From positions 1 to 64,000 of the forward strand of contig JALNZV010000007.1 in assembly GCA_023229175.1 (NCBI GenBank): a stretch of 64,000 nucleotides of DNA, given 5' to 3'. The notes below the pieces were generated by a model, which saw nothing but the letters and a program-made list of their open reading frames with translations, did no database searches and was not told the origin of the DNA. Both the position numbers and the translations under genes were made by a program. The stretch comes from Tissierellaceae bacterium. GTDB lineage: Bacteria > Bacillota > Clostridia > Tissierellales > Tissierellaceae. Positions 1 through 8,242 of this stretch are shown here, one piece after another. How positions within the stretch are numbered: position 1 is the first letter of the stretch; every line of letters starts with the position of its first letter.

Positions 1-11
1 TAAAATACGAA

Positions 12-93
12 GGAGGAGTACCCAAGAGGCTAAAGGGGACGGACTGTAAATCCGTTAGCTAAGCTTTCACTGGTTCGAATCCAGTCTCCTCCA
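12..93 (+). tRNA. tRNA-Tyr (GTA)
   Basis: A cloverleaf with a 7-bp acceptor stem (GGAGGAG/CTCCTCC), anticodon loop CTGTAAA reading GTA, a long variable arm as expected for tRNA-Tyr, and a T-loop GTTCGAAT. The 3' CCA is not encoded. It is the first gene of a 13-gene tRNA array that may begin upstream of the window. Confidence 0.95.
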
Positions 94-96
94 TAT

Positions 97-167
97 GCGG
101 GTGTAGCTCAGTGGTAGAGCCCCAGCCTTCCAAGCTGGTTGCGAGGGTTCGATTCCCTTCACCCGCT
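97..167 (+). tRNA. tRNA-Gly (TCC)
   Basis: Acceptor stem GCGGGTG/CACCCGC, anticodon stem CCAGC/GCTGG and loop CTTCCAA giving anticodon TCC. It starts three bases after the tRNA-Tyr gene. CCA is not encoded. Confidence 0.95.
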
Positions 168-230
168 CTTATGACCTAACCCGGTAAGCCCAAAGGGCGA
201 ACCGTAGGTAGGTCAAACGCAATGAATGCC

Positions 231-263
231 AAATTCGCACGACTGCAAGGAGTGAACGAATTT
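231..263 (+). repeat. stem-loop with GACTGCAAGGA loop
   Basis: Outer arms AAATTCG and CGAATTT and inner arms CAC/GTG enclose the loop GACTGCAAGGA (241-251). The loop is nearly identical to that of the hairpin at 301-330, but the arms are unrelated in sequence, the pattern expected when structure and loop are conserved while stems vary. Confidence 0.5.
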
Positions 264-300
264 GCTGCATGAAACTGCGGAAAATGACCATGTATAACCC

Positions 301-330
301 GATTTGTTTGACTGTAAGGAAAAACAAATC
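301..330 (+). repeat. stem-loop with GACTGTAAGGA loop
   Basis: Arms ATTTGTTT and AAACAAAT enclose the loop GACTGTAAGGA (310-320). The loop differs at one base from the 241-251 loop. The two hairpins are 70 bases apart and each is followed or preceded by a copy of the direct repeat GTAGGTCAAACGCAA (208-222, 335-349). Confidence 0.5.
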
Positions 331-446
331 GATGGTAGGTCAAACGCAACATTCGTTTCACTCATTCCTCGCTCGTTTTACTCGCTTCGCTGTCCGTTTT
401 GTCAACAACTCGCGAAGCTCGTTGGACAAAAAGGCAATTATATTTT

Positions 447-520
447 GCGCCTATAGCTCAGTAGGATAGAGCAACGGACTTCTAATCCGTGTGCCGGGGG
501 TTCGAATCCTCCTAGGCGCG
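447..520 (+). tRNA. tRNA-Arg (TCT)
   Basis: Acceptor stem GCGCCTA/TAGGCGC, anticodon stem ACGGA/TCCGT with loop CTTCTAA giving TCT, discriminator G. CCA is not encoded. Confidence 0.95.
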
Positions 521-531
521 TCAACAAACAT

Positions 532-608
532 TGGGGTGTAGCCAAGTCGGTAAGGCACTAGACTTTGACTCTAGCATTCCACAGGTTCGAGTCCTGTCAC
601 CCCAGCCA
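532..608 (+). tRNA. tRNA-Gln (TTG)
   Basis: Acceptor stem TGGGGTG/CACCCCA with the U1-A72 pair usual for tRNA-Gln, anticodon loop CTTTGAC giving TTG, discriminator G. The 3' CCA is encoded (606-608), unlike in most of its neighbours. Confidence 0.95.
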
Positions 609-612
609 TATT

Positions 613-685
613 GATCCATTAGCTCAGTCGGCAGAGCACCTGACTTTTAATCAGGGTGTCCCGCGTTCGAATCGCGGATGGATCA
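613..685 (+). tRNA. tRNA-Lys (TTT)
   Basis: Acceptor stem GATCCAT/ATGGATC, anticodon stem CTGA/TCAG with loop CTTTTAA giving TTT. CCA is not encoded. Confidence 0.95.
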
Positions 686-693
686 TTATTTGT

Positions 694-779
694 GGAGAGG
701 TACCGAAGCGGTCATAACGGGGCGGTCTTGAAAACCGTTAGGGTGCAAGCCCACGTGGGTTCGAATCCCACCCTCTCCG
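694..779 (+). tRNA. tRNA-Ser (TGA)
   Basis: Acceptor stem GGAGAGG/CCTCTCC, anticodon loop CTTGAAA giving TGA, long variable arm, discriminator G, all as expected for class II tRNA-Ser. Confidence 0.95.
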
Positions 780-824
780 TCTTTTGTTATCTTTTAAAAG
801 ATAGCATTTATAATTGTAAAATAT

Positions 825-912
825 GGAGAAGTACTCAAGCGGCTGAAGAGGCTCCCCTGCTAAGGGAGTAGGTCCTTCACGGGGCGCGAGGGTTCAAATC
901 CCTCCTTCTCCG
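825..912 (+). tRNA. tRNA-Ser (GCT)
   Basis: Acceptor stem GGAGAAG/CTTCTCC, anticodon stem CTCCC/GGGAG with loop CTGCTAA giving GCT, long variable arm and discriminator G. It is the second serine isoacceptor of the array. Confidence 0.95.
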
Positions 913-943
913 TCAATCAGTTTATTTTATTGCATTGAATTAG

Positions 944-1017
944 GGGCCTTTAGCTCAGTCGGTTAGAGCGCCCGGCTCATAACCGGTAGGTCCGGGGTTC
1001 GAGTCCCTGAAGGCCCA
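944..1017 (+). tRNA. tRNA with CAT anticodon, copy 1 (Ile2 or elongator Met)
   Basis: Acceptor stem GGGCCTT/AAGGCCC and anticodon loop CTCATAA. It lacks initiator features (pairing at 1-72 is intact). C4-G69 and C5-G68 pairs and the overall match to Bacillus tRNA-Ile2, as I recall it, favour a lysidine-modified Ile tRNA that reads AUA. That codon is abundant here. Elongator Met cannot be excluded without comparison. Confidence 0.85.
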
Positions 1018-1061
1018 CTTTTCTTTACATAAAAACAAACAATAAGTGTATTACTTAACTT

Positions 1062-1137
1062 GCCCGGATAGCTCAGTCGGTAGAGCAGTAGACTGAAAAT
1101 CTACGTGTCGCTGGTTCGATTCCGGCTCCGGGCACCA
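1062..1137 (+). tRNA. tRNA-Phe (GAA)
   Basis: Acceptor stem GCCCGGA/TCCGGGC, anticodon stem GTAGA/TCTAC with loop CTGAAAA giving GAA. CCA is encoded (1135-1137). Confidence 0.95.
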
Positions 1138-1147
1138 TTTTATTTAG

Positions 1148-1221
1148 GGGCCTTTAGCTCAGTCGGTTAGAGCGCCCGGCTCATAACCGGTAGGTCCGGG
1201 GTTCGAGTCCCTGAAGGCCCA
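1148..1221 (+). tRNA. tRNA with CAT anticodon, copy 2 (Ile2 or elongator Met)
   Basis: Identical over its whole length to the copy at 944-1017, including the bases just before it (TTTAGG-like lead). This suggests recent duplication within the array. Confidence 0.85.
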
Positions 1222-1251
1222 TTTATGACTAATTTTAATTAATATATACAA

Positions 1252-1326
1252 AGGGGTGTAGTTCAGTGGCAGAACGTCGGTCTCCAAAACCGAATGTCGT
1301 GGGTTCAAATCCTGCCACCCCTGCCA
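1252..1326 (+). tRNA. tRNA-Trp (CCA)
   Basis: Acceptor stem AGGGGTG/CACCCCT, anticodon stem CGGT/ACCG with loop CTCCAAA giving CCA, discriminator G. 3' CCA is encoded. Confidence 0.95.
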
Positions 1327-1336
1327 TAATTTACAT

Positions 1337-1410
<74 letters not shown>

Positions 1411-1416
1411 TGGTAG

Positions 1417-1490
1417 GGGCCTTTAGCTCAGTTGGTTAGAGCGCCCGGCTCATAACCGGTAGGTCCGGGGTTCGAGTCCCTGAAGGCCCA
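1417..1490 (+). tRNA. tRNA with CAT anticodon, copy 3 (Ile2 or elongator Met)
   Basis: Differs from copies 1 and 2 by a single D-loop base (AGTTGG instead of AGTCGG). It is the last gene of the array, two bases before a terminator hairpin. Confidence 0.85.
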
Positions 1491-1491
1491 T

Positions 1492-1520
1492 AAAAAAACA
1501 GACACTTTGTCTGTTTTTTT
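1492..1520. terminator. bidirectional terminator of the tRNA array and the exonuclease gene
   Basis: A perfect stem with A-rich left arm ending ACAGACA, loop CTT and right arm TGTCTG followed by seven T. The symmetry serves both the tRNA array on + and the convergent gene ending at 1524 on -. Confidence 0.85.
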
Positions 1521-1523
1521 CGA

Positions 1524-2507
1524 TTAATCAATGGATTTAAAAATCTCCTCAACCAAGCTTTTTATATTTTCAATATAGTATAAGTTTCCAACCTTTAATA
1601 ATATTATATTGGGAAGCAATTTATATGGAGAATTATTATTAACAAGGGGAAGCTCTTCAAACTCCCTCTTATCAATATATAGTCCCTTTAAATCTTTTTC
1701 TACAAATCCTATTTTATAATATAAACTTAGAAAGAATTCCCCATGACTTTCCGTATTCAAGGAATAGTTATCTCTATAATATTTCAAATTACTTTTCATC
1801 TTAGGCTGTATTTGTCCATTTATAACAATGGAATCGCCTACAGTTTTAACACTATCTATACTAATTTTTCTATGGATATTTTTAAATTCAGTATAAAAGC
1901 TTTTTTTTCTATCTAAGATATCTAAAATATTCATTGTATCCAACATATTTACCAAGTCATCGTAATTATGCTTTAAAATGTTTTCCCTTAATACAGAATT
2001 ATTGCTCTCCATGTAATCATAATAAAGCCCTATACATTCAAATCCAGAAAGCTTGTCTTCTCTTTCAATACCAAGAAATTGTTCTAAAGTCTTTAGTTTT
2101 AGATTAGGAAGATTTAAGTACATGTTATTACTTCTAATTATCTTATATAAATCAAATGAAGTAATATCATCTAGATATATCCCATCGATATCATATCTTT
2201 TCAGCCTATACCTTATAAAAGGAAGGTCGAAAGAGTCGCCGTTATAGGTAATGACTACGTCAAAATTGTTTATTTCTGAATTAAAAGCTCCCAAAATATC
2301 TTTTTCCATTTCAATACTGTTTGCAAAATATTGATTCAATACCCAGGAATCAGACGACCTATTGAAGAACAGCAGACCTATCAAATAAATTATTTCTTTG
2401 TTTCTATTTAGCCCAGTGGTTTCAATGTCTACAAAGCATACATTTTTTTCCGGAAAGTACTTTTCCATTTTTAGGTTATGAGTAATATTTGATTTAATAA
2501 TTTCCAT
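1524..2507 (-). CDS. DnaQ-like (YprB-type) 3'-5' exonuclease-fold protein
   Basis: A 327-residue soluble protein with an RNase H-like DEDD exonuclease core. The first acidic motif, VDIETTGL, lies about 30 residues in. A second motif, VITYNGDSFDLPFIRYRL, matches ExoII, and a third around HNYDDLVNML matches ExoIII. This arrangement resembles the YprB ribonuclease-H-like family of Firmicutes, whose substrate is not established. I chose the ATG at 2507 because AAGGTG stands nine bases upstream; an upstream in-frame ATG lacks a ribosome binding site. It is transcribed away from the gene at 2605 and shares the terminator at 1492-1520. Confidence 0.75.
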   Translation of the reverse strand: MEIIKSNITHNLKMEKYFPEKNVCFVDIETTGLNRNKEIIYLIGLLFFNRSSDSWVLNQYFANSIEMEKDILGAFNSEINNFDVVITYNGDSFDLPFIRYRLKRYDIDGIYLDDITSFDLYKIIRSNNMYLNLPNLKLKTLEQFLGIEREDKLSGFECIGLYYDYMESNNSVLRENILKHNYDDLVNMLDTMNILDILDRKKSFYTEFKNIHRKISIDSVKTVGDSIVINGQIQPKMKSNLKYYRDNYSLNTESHGEFFLSLYYKIGFVEKDLKGLYIDKREFEELPLVNNNSPYKLLPNIILLKVGNLYYIENIKSLVEEIFKSID

Positions 2508-2604
2508 ATTGTTCACCTTAAACCCTCTCTGTGATATAATACAGTTACTAAACAATATTATATATATATTGTATGGATTAATCAAAAAAATTTGGAGGAT
2601 AATC

Positions 2605-4044
2605 ATGAAAAGCACAATTGAAGATGTTAAAAATATGACTGATGGAAAGCTAAGGGAAAAAATATTATTTTTTAATAATCAACAACTGAAATTGATTAAA
2701 GAAGCTAGCTATATTAGTATATTTAGTGGCTTAAAGGATTTGCAAAAACAATTAGTTTTTTTACAAACTCTCGATTATTTCAAAAAAAGCGAAGATTATC
2801 AAATACTAGTAAATTCGCTGAAAGATTTGATTGAACAGGCAAATAAATCAATAGAACCTACATATAACGGGGATATGGACTTTGATAAAGAAAGAGAATT
2901 GTTAAATGAATTCTCGTCATCTTCAGAGGGATACTATATAGAGTTATCCTATGCTGGTATGTTGATAGAACAACAGATTAACAAGATGATAGCTGCAAGG
3001 CACTATAGCGATTTTCCATATGACGATGAGCTAATCTATACATTATCAGACAAGATCAAGGATTCTCTTATGACATTACAAGATGATTATGAAAATTATA
3101 TTTATGTTATTTCCCAGGTAATTAAAGCATTGCCCATGAGACTAACTAAAGATAATTATTACGATGTAGTAAAAAAGTCGTTAATTAACAGCCACGGTTA
3201 CAAGACACAATATGAATTAGAAAAGCAAATTAAAAAACTCAAAAAGGTATTTGATAGTTCCATTCAGGATGGGCATGGAATCAAATTTGATTATTTTTTT
3301 CAACAGATTCATAAGTATAGAAATATAAATTATACTGAAAAGTCTTTAGATGAGTTGATTAAAACTGTAGAAGAGATAAAAAAATTAGAAAGCGAAATAT
3401 TGCATATTTACGATTTCATTGTGGGCATGGGCGGCATCGTAAATAAATTTATTGTAATAGATAAGATTTCAGAAGACATTGATTTATCAAGAGTTAAAGA
3501 TATATATAATCAGTGGATTGGATTGTTGGGAAGGGATAACGATGAAGAATTAACAGGAAAATTTACTGGAGATGTTACTTTAATTGGAGATAAAATACAG
3601 ACAGAATTGTTTTCTTATTTAGAGGAGTTTAACAGACTGTCGACCGAAGCGGCAAATAGAAAAGAATTCGATTTCAAAAATATCAATAATGAAATCGAAA
3701 ACACTACAAAAATCTTAATGTATTTCGGAGACTTAGAATTTGTAGACGGTCATGTATTGTCTTTAGATAATAAAAAGGTAGTAGATTCGGATTATTTATC
3801 CCAGACTTGTGACTCATTAATCACATATGTCAATAGATCAATAAAAGGCATGAGTAATCTTGAAAGAAAAGTTCGAATGAGGAATCTACTTTCGTCGATT
3901 GAATTGCCTTTTGAGGGAGTAGATGAGTTCTTAGATTACGTATCATATTCACTGGATATAAAGGTGACAAGTAATGAGGAAAGAAACCTAACATTTGATT
4001 ATCTATATCAGTTGTTAAGTGACATGGTTGAAGATGTCAAATAG
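2605..4044 (+). CDS. hypothetical helical protein
   Basis: A 479-residue protein that I do not recognise. It has no signal peptide, membrane segment or metal-binding motif. It is charged and predicted from composition to be almost entirely alpha-helical, with lysine/glutamate-rich stretches that could form coiled coils around residues 200-270. The start has a strong ribosome binding site (TTGGAGGATAATC-ATG). Its 3' end overlaps the next gene by about 11 bases, so it is probably co-transcribed with the two Gate-domain membrane proteins. A structural or scaffolding role is possible, but there is no direct evidence. Confidence 0.65.
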   Translation: MKSTIEDVKNMTDGKLREKILFFNNQQLKLIKEASYISIFSGLKDLQKQLVFLQTLDYFKKSEDYQILVNSLKDLIEQANKSIEPTYNGDMDFDKERELLNEFSSSSEGYYIELSYAGMLIEQQINKMIAARHYSDFPYDDELIYTLSDKIKDSLMTLQDDYENYIYVISQVIKALPMRLTKDNYYDVVKKSLINSHGYKTQYELEKQIKKLKKVFDSSIQDGHGIKFDYFFQQIHKYRNINYTEKSLDELIKTVEEIKKLESEILHIYDFIVGMGGIVNKFIVIDKISEDIDLSRVKDIYNQWIGLLGRDNDEELTGKFTGDVTLIGDKIQTELFSYLEEFNRLSTEAANRKEFDFKNINNEIENTTKILMYFGDLEFVDGHVLSLDNKKVVDSDYLSQTCDSLITYVNRSIKGMSNLERKVRMRNLLSSIELPFEGVDEFLDYVSYSLDIKVTSNEERNLTFDYLYQLLSDMVEDVK

Positions 4045-4480
4045 AATTAATGGGGCTGATAATGTGCTTGTAGATAGTGGAAAAAGAGGATTAAAAAAAG
4101 GCATGATTACTTTGTGGAAGCTTACAAAGATAGTTGTTCCAGTATACTTTTTTGTTACATTTTTAAAGATGAGTCATGCATTAGACACCATATCTATCTG
4201 GTTTGAACCAGCTATGCAAATAATTGGACTGCCAGGGGAGGCTTCAGTTGTGTTGGTATTAGGCAATTTTATAAACCTTTATGCAAGTATAGGGGCAATT
4301 GCAAGCATGACATTGACCATAAAGCAAATTACCATATTATCAGTTATGCTTTCCTTTTCTCATAGCTTGTTTTTAGAATCTGCTGTAGCCAAAAGAACAG
4401 GTGTAAGTATTGCTCTTGTAGTATTTATAAGGCTGACTTTGGCTGTTGTTTCAGGTATTATTTTAAATATTGTATTATAG
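4034..4480 (+). CDS. nucleoside-recognition (Gate) domain membrane protein, first of a pair
   Basis: A protein of about 148 residues with several hydrophobic segments and the small-residue-rich pattern of the Gate/nucleoside-recognition domain (LGNFINLYASIGAIASM, then SHSLFLESAV). Paired half-size Gate proteins are common in Firmicutes (compare SpmA/SpmB), but their substrate is uncertain. An alternative ATG at 4019 would overlap the upstream gene more; 4034 is preferred though its ribosome binding site is weak. It ends just before the second Gate gene, with which it probably forms one transporter-like unit. Confidence 0.65.
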   Translation: MSNRINGADNVLVDSGKRGLKKGMITLWKLTKIVVPVYFFVTFLKMSHALDTISIWFEPAMQIIGLPGEASVVLVLGNFINLYASIGAIASMTLTIKQITILSVMLSFSHSLFLESAVAKRTGVSIALVVFIRLTLAVVSGIILNIVL

Positions 4481-4489
4481 GAGGGGCAA

Positions 4490-4954
4490 ATGGACTTTGT
4501 ATTGTTTATGAAAGAGAGCATTTTAGGTTCATCGAGTTCAGTTTTAACCATGGCGAAAATTATTATACCCCTTATGACAGTCATGGAAATACTAAAGGAT
4601 TCAAATGTTTTAGACAAGATATCAAATAAGATTTCCCCCATAGCCAAGTTTTTAAATATATCCAATAATGCTATTTTTCCTCTCATTATAGGCTTAATAT
4701 TTGGATTGTCCTATGGTGCAGGTGTAATAATCGAAAGTGCTGAGGAAAATAACTTGAGCAAAAGGGATTTATATACCCTAATGGTCTTTCTGGTAGCCTG
4801 TCACGCAGTCATAGAAGATACCCTGCTATTTGTAGTGGTGGGGGCTAGCCTATGGTTTTTATTAGGCATTAGGCTCATAGTGGCCATAATCATAACTTAT
4901 TTTGCATCAAGGGTATTAAATAAAATAGAAATAAAGGATAAGGCGATGTTATAA
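4490..4954 (+). CDS. nucleoside-recognition (Gate) domain membrane protein, second of a pair
   Basis: A 154-residue membrane protein with the same domain type as the preceding gene: hydrophobic segments around GLIFGLSYGAGVIIESAEE and a conserved-looking VACHAVIEDTLLF stretch. Its start follows AGGAGGGG. The two proteins are similar in size and probably form a heteromeric membrane unit. A rho-independent terminator follows immediately, closing the unit that begins at 2605. Confidence 0.7.
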   Translation: MDFVLFMKESILGSSSSVLTMAKIIIPLMTVMEILKDSNVLDKISNKISPIAKFLNISNNAIFPLIIGLIFGLSYGAGVIIESAEENNLSKRDLYTLMVFLVACHAVIEDTLLFVVVGASLWFLLGIRLIVAIIITYFASRVLNKIEIKDKAML

Positions 4955-4960
4955 AATTAT

Positions 4961-4986
4961 AAAAGGTGCTTTTTTCAGCACCTTTT
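4961..4986. terminator. bidirectional terminator
   Basis: AAAAGGTGC and GCACCTTTT arms with a T-rich loop, lying between convergent genes ending at 4954 (+) and 4990 (-). Confidence 0.8.
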
Positions 4987-4989
4987 ATA

Positions 4990-6006
4990 TTATTCGTTAT
5001 ATTCATCTAGGTATTCATTATCGTGGTAAATCTCAGTTTCTAATCCACGAAAACCATCCCTAATTGGTTTATTTGGTTTACAAGGGGGGTCTACTATATC
5101 CCCTACACTATCTTCATCGATTTGCCTTGGGAACAAGGTAGGGAATGTGGTACATATTGGTGACACTTCAGGAGATATTTCAGTAAAGCCAGTTGATAGA
5201 ACGCACAGCTGAACGGGAACAATTATTTTTTTCTCGCAGGCTATACAAATAGCAATTATTAGGTCAATTCTCACTTCTCCTGTTTCTGGATTCATGCGGA
5301 TGTCCCTAGAGATACTATTTGTACCCAACCTAGTTTCGCATAGGATATTGCAAAATTCTGCAAACCTTGGGAAAAATGCCGAATCAAATACTGATGGAAC
5401 ACATAATTCAAAGAAATTAGTCAGTATAAGAGGAGCATTTACCGGTGCAATAGGGACATTTGAAGTCAGGGTTATAGTATTTCTTCTACCTCTAGAATCC
5501 AATACTACAACGTCAATTTCAATATATACATTTCCTCTCAGACAAATTCTTTGGGTACCGAATACTGGGGTCCCTCTCCCAATATCGTCACATTCTCCTG
5601 TATTTGCATATATAATTTTTTGGTTTTTTATTCCGTCAGGTCCTACTACTTCTACTATTTTACCTCTTTCATCTTTTACAAATTCTCCGCCAGAAAGAAC
5701 GGTTTCAGGATCTATAACTAGATTTCTTGGATCTTTCATGTTGGAAGGGTTAAAAAATCTAACGCATCTTAAATCCGATACGCCTACAATCCTTGAACCC
5801 CTTGGTAGATTAGGGGTAAACCTAATGCCATTAACGGTGCTAAGTGCTTGTAAGTTTACTAAAGTGGCATCATAGACCTTCTGAACAAATACTGGTTCGG
5901 CAACTACTCTTCTTAAAGTTCCATCCCATTCGCATCCTGTAGTTCCAATACAACATCTATCTCCAATACCTTGAGTAACATCATCTGGCAATATATTTAA
6001 AGACAT
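4990..6006 (-). CDS. cysteine-rich hypothetical protein, possible spore-surface protein
   Basis: A 338-residue protein with no signal peptide. The start at 6006 follows GGGAGGAAAATGT. It contains more than a dozen cysteines, including CCIGTTGC near the N-terminus and ICIACEKK in the second half, and a beta-rich, proline-rich composition with an acidic C-terminus. I am reminded of coat or exosporium-associated proteins of spore-formers but cannot name a family. A CATATTGTA element (6025-6033 on this strand) resembles a mother-cell sigma (E/K) -10 box, though it lies very close to the start. It diverges from the Asp-box gene at 6165. Confidence 0.55.
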   Translation of the reverse strand: MSLNILPDDVTQGIGDRCCIGTTGCEWDGTLRRVVAEPVFVQKVYDATLVNLQALSTVNGIRFTPNLPRGSRIVGVSDLRCVRFFNPSNMKDPRNLVIDPETVLSGGEFVKDERGKIVEVVGPDGIKNQKIIYANTGECDDIGRGTPVFGTQRICLRGNVYIEIDVVVLDSRGRRNTITLTSNVPIAPVNAPLILTNFFELCVPSVFDSAFFPRFAEFCNILCETRLGTNSISRDIRMNPETGEVRIDLIIAICIACEKKIIVPVQLCVLSTGFTEISPEVSPICTTFPTLFPRQIDEDSVGDIVDPPCKPNKPIRDGFRGLETEIYHDNEYLDEYNE

Positions 6007-6164
6007 ACATTTTCCTCCCTTCAATACAATATGGATTTTACTTCTCATTCACAATATATTCTAATCTGCATTATTTGGTTACAGATAAAAGAGTAATATA
6101 AATTCGAAAGAATCAATACACTTAATATATAGAAAATAAATATATATACAGAGAAGGTGAAAAT

Positions 6165-7160
6165 ATGGCTTTTTTTACAGACAAGTTGATTATTGCCCAA
6201 TTGAACCAAGGGAGCATAAAATTATTTAGAAAAACAAAACAAAAAATAATGGTGGAAGAAATAAAAGACAGTGTAAAACATCCTAAGAGAAAGATAATAA
6301 AAGAAGATATATTGGGGGAGTATGATGCAGCCATAAAGGACAAAAGCACCATATTCCTTATTTATCAAAACAATAAAGGCCATCTCTTTTTAATAACACT
6401 GGACGATGAAATAAGAGAGGAAACTCAGCTTACAGAAAAGCCAATTTCCGAAATATTCAACTTAAATATAGGAGTAGTAGAAGAAGGATTGCATATCGTA
6501 TATAATATTAGGGCAATAGATGATCCTGGAAAGTATACAATAAATCATCATTATAATTATAAGGGGAAGTGGTATGATTATATAATAAGTGAAATAAATG
6601 AAGAGCTGATAAATAATATGAAATTTCTTGCACATGGGGGAAAGATAAATATTATTTACTATAGAAATAAAAGGGAAATAGTAAATCGAGAATTCTACTT
6701 AGACACATTGCAGTGGAGCAAAGAAAATGTACTTGTAAGTGGGGGAAATGATAAACTTTTTTTAGATGCCATTGTCATAGAAGGGGATATTCATATGACT
6801 TATTGTGAATATATAGATGAAAGGCTGGTTGTAAAATATAATGATAAAACCGTTTCTAGAAAAGGTAGCCCCTCACATCCCACCATACTGTACTATAAAG
6901 GAAAACTGTGGGTTTCATGGGTGGAATTAGATAAGATTACCAGTACCTATAGCAGCGACACGGGCGAAAATTGGGCTGGCCTTTTCTTGTGGAACAAAAC
7001 AAAGACAATGGACTTCGTACGCTACAAATACCTAAACTCAGAGACTAAGGAAGATATAGTATTGGACAATTCTTTTGGCGGAATATATCCTGAGATACAG
7101 TTCCTTGGATTTGGTTCGACAAATGCAGCAACGGAAGTCCCTATTGAACCGGAAATATAG
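6165..7160 (+). CDS. hypothetical protein with an Asp-box, probable beta-propeller
   Basis: A 331-residue protein with no signal peptide or membrane segment. It is rich in beta-strand repeats of the kind seen in propellers. One clear Asp-box (SSDTGENW) lies about 270 residues in, preceded by GKLWVSWVELD, a pattern typical of sialidase/BNR-type blades. No catalytic set is recognisable, so it is probably not an active glycosidase. The start follows GAGAAGGTGAAAAT. It is divergent from the cysteine-rich gene and they may share regulation. It is convergent with the asparaginase gene. Confidence 0.6.
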   Translation: MAFFTDKLIIAQLNQGSIKLFRKTKQKIMVEEIKDSVKHPKRKIIKEDILGEYDAAIKDKSTIFLIYQNNKGHLFLITLDDEIREETQLTEKPISEIFNLNIGVVEEGLHIVYNIRAIDDPGKYTINHHYNYKGKWYDYIISEINEELINNMKFLAHGGKINIIYYRNKREIVNREFYLDTLQWSKENVLVSGGNDKLFLDAIVIEGDIHMTYCEYIDERLVVKYNDKTVSRKGSPSHPTILYYKGKLWVSWVELDKITSTYSSDTGENWAGLFLWNKTKTMDFVRYKYLNSETKEDIVLDNSFGGIYPEIQFLGFGSTNAATEVPIEPEI

Positions 7161-7184
7161 TAAACAAATGATTGCTATAAACCT

Positions 7185-8174
7185 TTATAAAACATTATAT
7201 TCAATGATCTCTTTTATTGTATCAATATCTTTTGTAATTCCCAGGGCCAGCATAAGCTTTATGCGAACTTTTTGACCGGGCAGGTTTCCGCCAAATATTA
7301 CTCCCAATTCCCTTAGATTTTTACCTCCCCCTTCGTAGCCATAAGTATCAAGGACTCTACCAGTAGGGCATCTTGAAACCATAACAATTGGTATGTCTTT
7401 ACTTATGGCCTTTTTGATGCCTGGTAACATCTCTGGCGGAAGATTACCTCTTCCTAGGGCTTCGATGACAATTCCCTTGTATTCAGCATCGATGTAAAAA
7501 TCCATTATGTCTGATTCCATTCCAGGGACGGATTTTATTAATCCTACCTTTTTTTCTATGTTTTCCGTATCTAGAAATTGATGGGATATAATATCGCGGT
7601 AAAAAATCACTTCGTCATTATCTACAATTCCTAAAGGGCCAAATTCTGGAGATTTAAATGTATCCAGGGATAGAGTGTTGGTTTTAGTGACCTCGCTTGC
7701 AGCATTGACCTCGTTGTTCATGACTACCAACACGCCCTTATTTTTGGCCTTAGGAGATATGGCGGTACAAAGTGCAGCTGAAAGGTTGCTGGAGCCGTCA
7801 TATCCCAATTCTGAGCCATTTCTCATGGCACCTACTACGACGATGGGCTTTTCAGTCCTAATAATCAAATCCAATAAAAAAGCAGTTTCCTCCAGGGTAT
7901 CGGTTCCATGAGTTACAATAACACCAGTAATGTCTTCCCTGGCAACGGTCTTTTTCACCAACATGGCAATTTCCATCATCATGGTTGGATTTATGTGAGG
8001 GCTTGGAACATTGGCATAGTTGATAATTTCGATTTGCGAAAACTTCTCTATATTCGTCACCATACCGATAATCTCTTCTGAGGTCAAAGCAGGAATAGCA
8101 GCGTGTATTCTGGGGTCAACCTTCATAGATATGGTACCTCCCGTAAATATAATAGCAACTTTATTCTTAACCAT
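7185..8174 (-). CDS. L-asparaginase
   Basis: A 329-residue member of the asparaginase/glutaminase family, which hydrolyses L-asparagine to aspartate and ammonia. The N-terminal FTGGTIS motif carries the nucleophile threonine. VTHGTDTLEETA carries the second catalytic Thr-Asp pair, and the conserved Lys is in the VVVGAMR region that follows. There is no signal peptide, so the enzyme should be cytoplasmic. The start at 8174 follows GGGAGGTAATTAT. A promoter, structured leader and terminator on the same strand lie just upstream (8243-8383), so the gene may be controlled by attenuation. Confidence 0.9.
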   Translation of the reverse strand: MVKNKVAIIFTGGTISMKVDPRIHAAIPALTSEEIIGMVTNIEKFSQIEIINYANVPSPHINPTMMMEIAMLVKKTVAREDITGVIVTHGTDTLEETAFLLDLIIRTEKPIVVVGAMRNGSELGYDGSSNLSAALCTAISPKAKNKGVLVVMNNEVNAASEVTKTNTLSLDTFKSPEFGPLGIVDNDEVIFYRDIISHQFLDTENIEKKVGLIKSVPGMESDIMDFYIDAEYKGIVIEALGRGNLPPEMLPGIKKAISKDIPIVMVSRCPTGRVLDTYGYEGGGKNLRELGVIFGGNLPGQKVRIKLMLALGITKDIDTIKEIIEYNVL

Positions 8175-8242
8175 ATAATTACCTCCCAATTTTTATTACA
8201 ATATAAATATAACACATTAATGAATATTATGGTGCAAAAAAA

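Larger units (their letters stand above)
168..446. other. hairpin-rich spacer inside the tRNA array
   Basis: About 280 bases without a tRNA or a credible protein gene, although the rest of the array is tightly packed. It holds stem-loops (231-263, 301-330, and an imperfect one near 397-431) and a 15-base direct repeat (208-222 and 335-349). Short open frames here overlap the hairpins, lack ribosome binding sites and look like chance. It could be a small mobile repeat or a structured-RNA remnant; I do not recognise the family. Confidence 0.5.

Noticed and set aside
168..446. Prophage or integrative-element attachment site in the tRNA array
   Set aside because: No integrase, no phage genes and no duplicated tRNA 3' end flank the spacer.
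656..871. Open frames crossing the tRNA genes (for example 176-361, 269-469, 656-871)
   Set aside because: They overlap clear tRNA cloverleaves or hairpins and lack ribosome binding sites.
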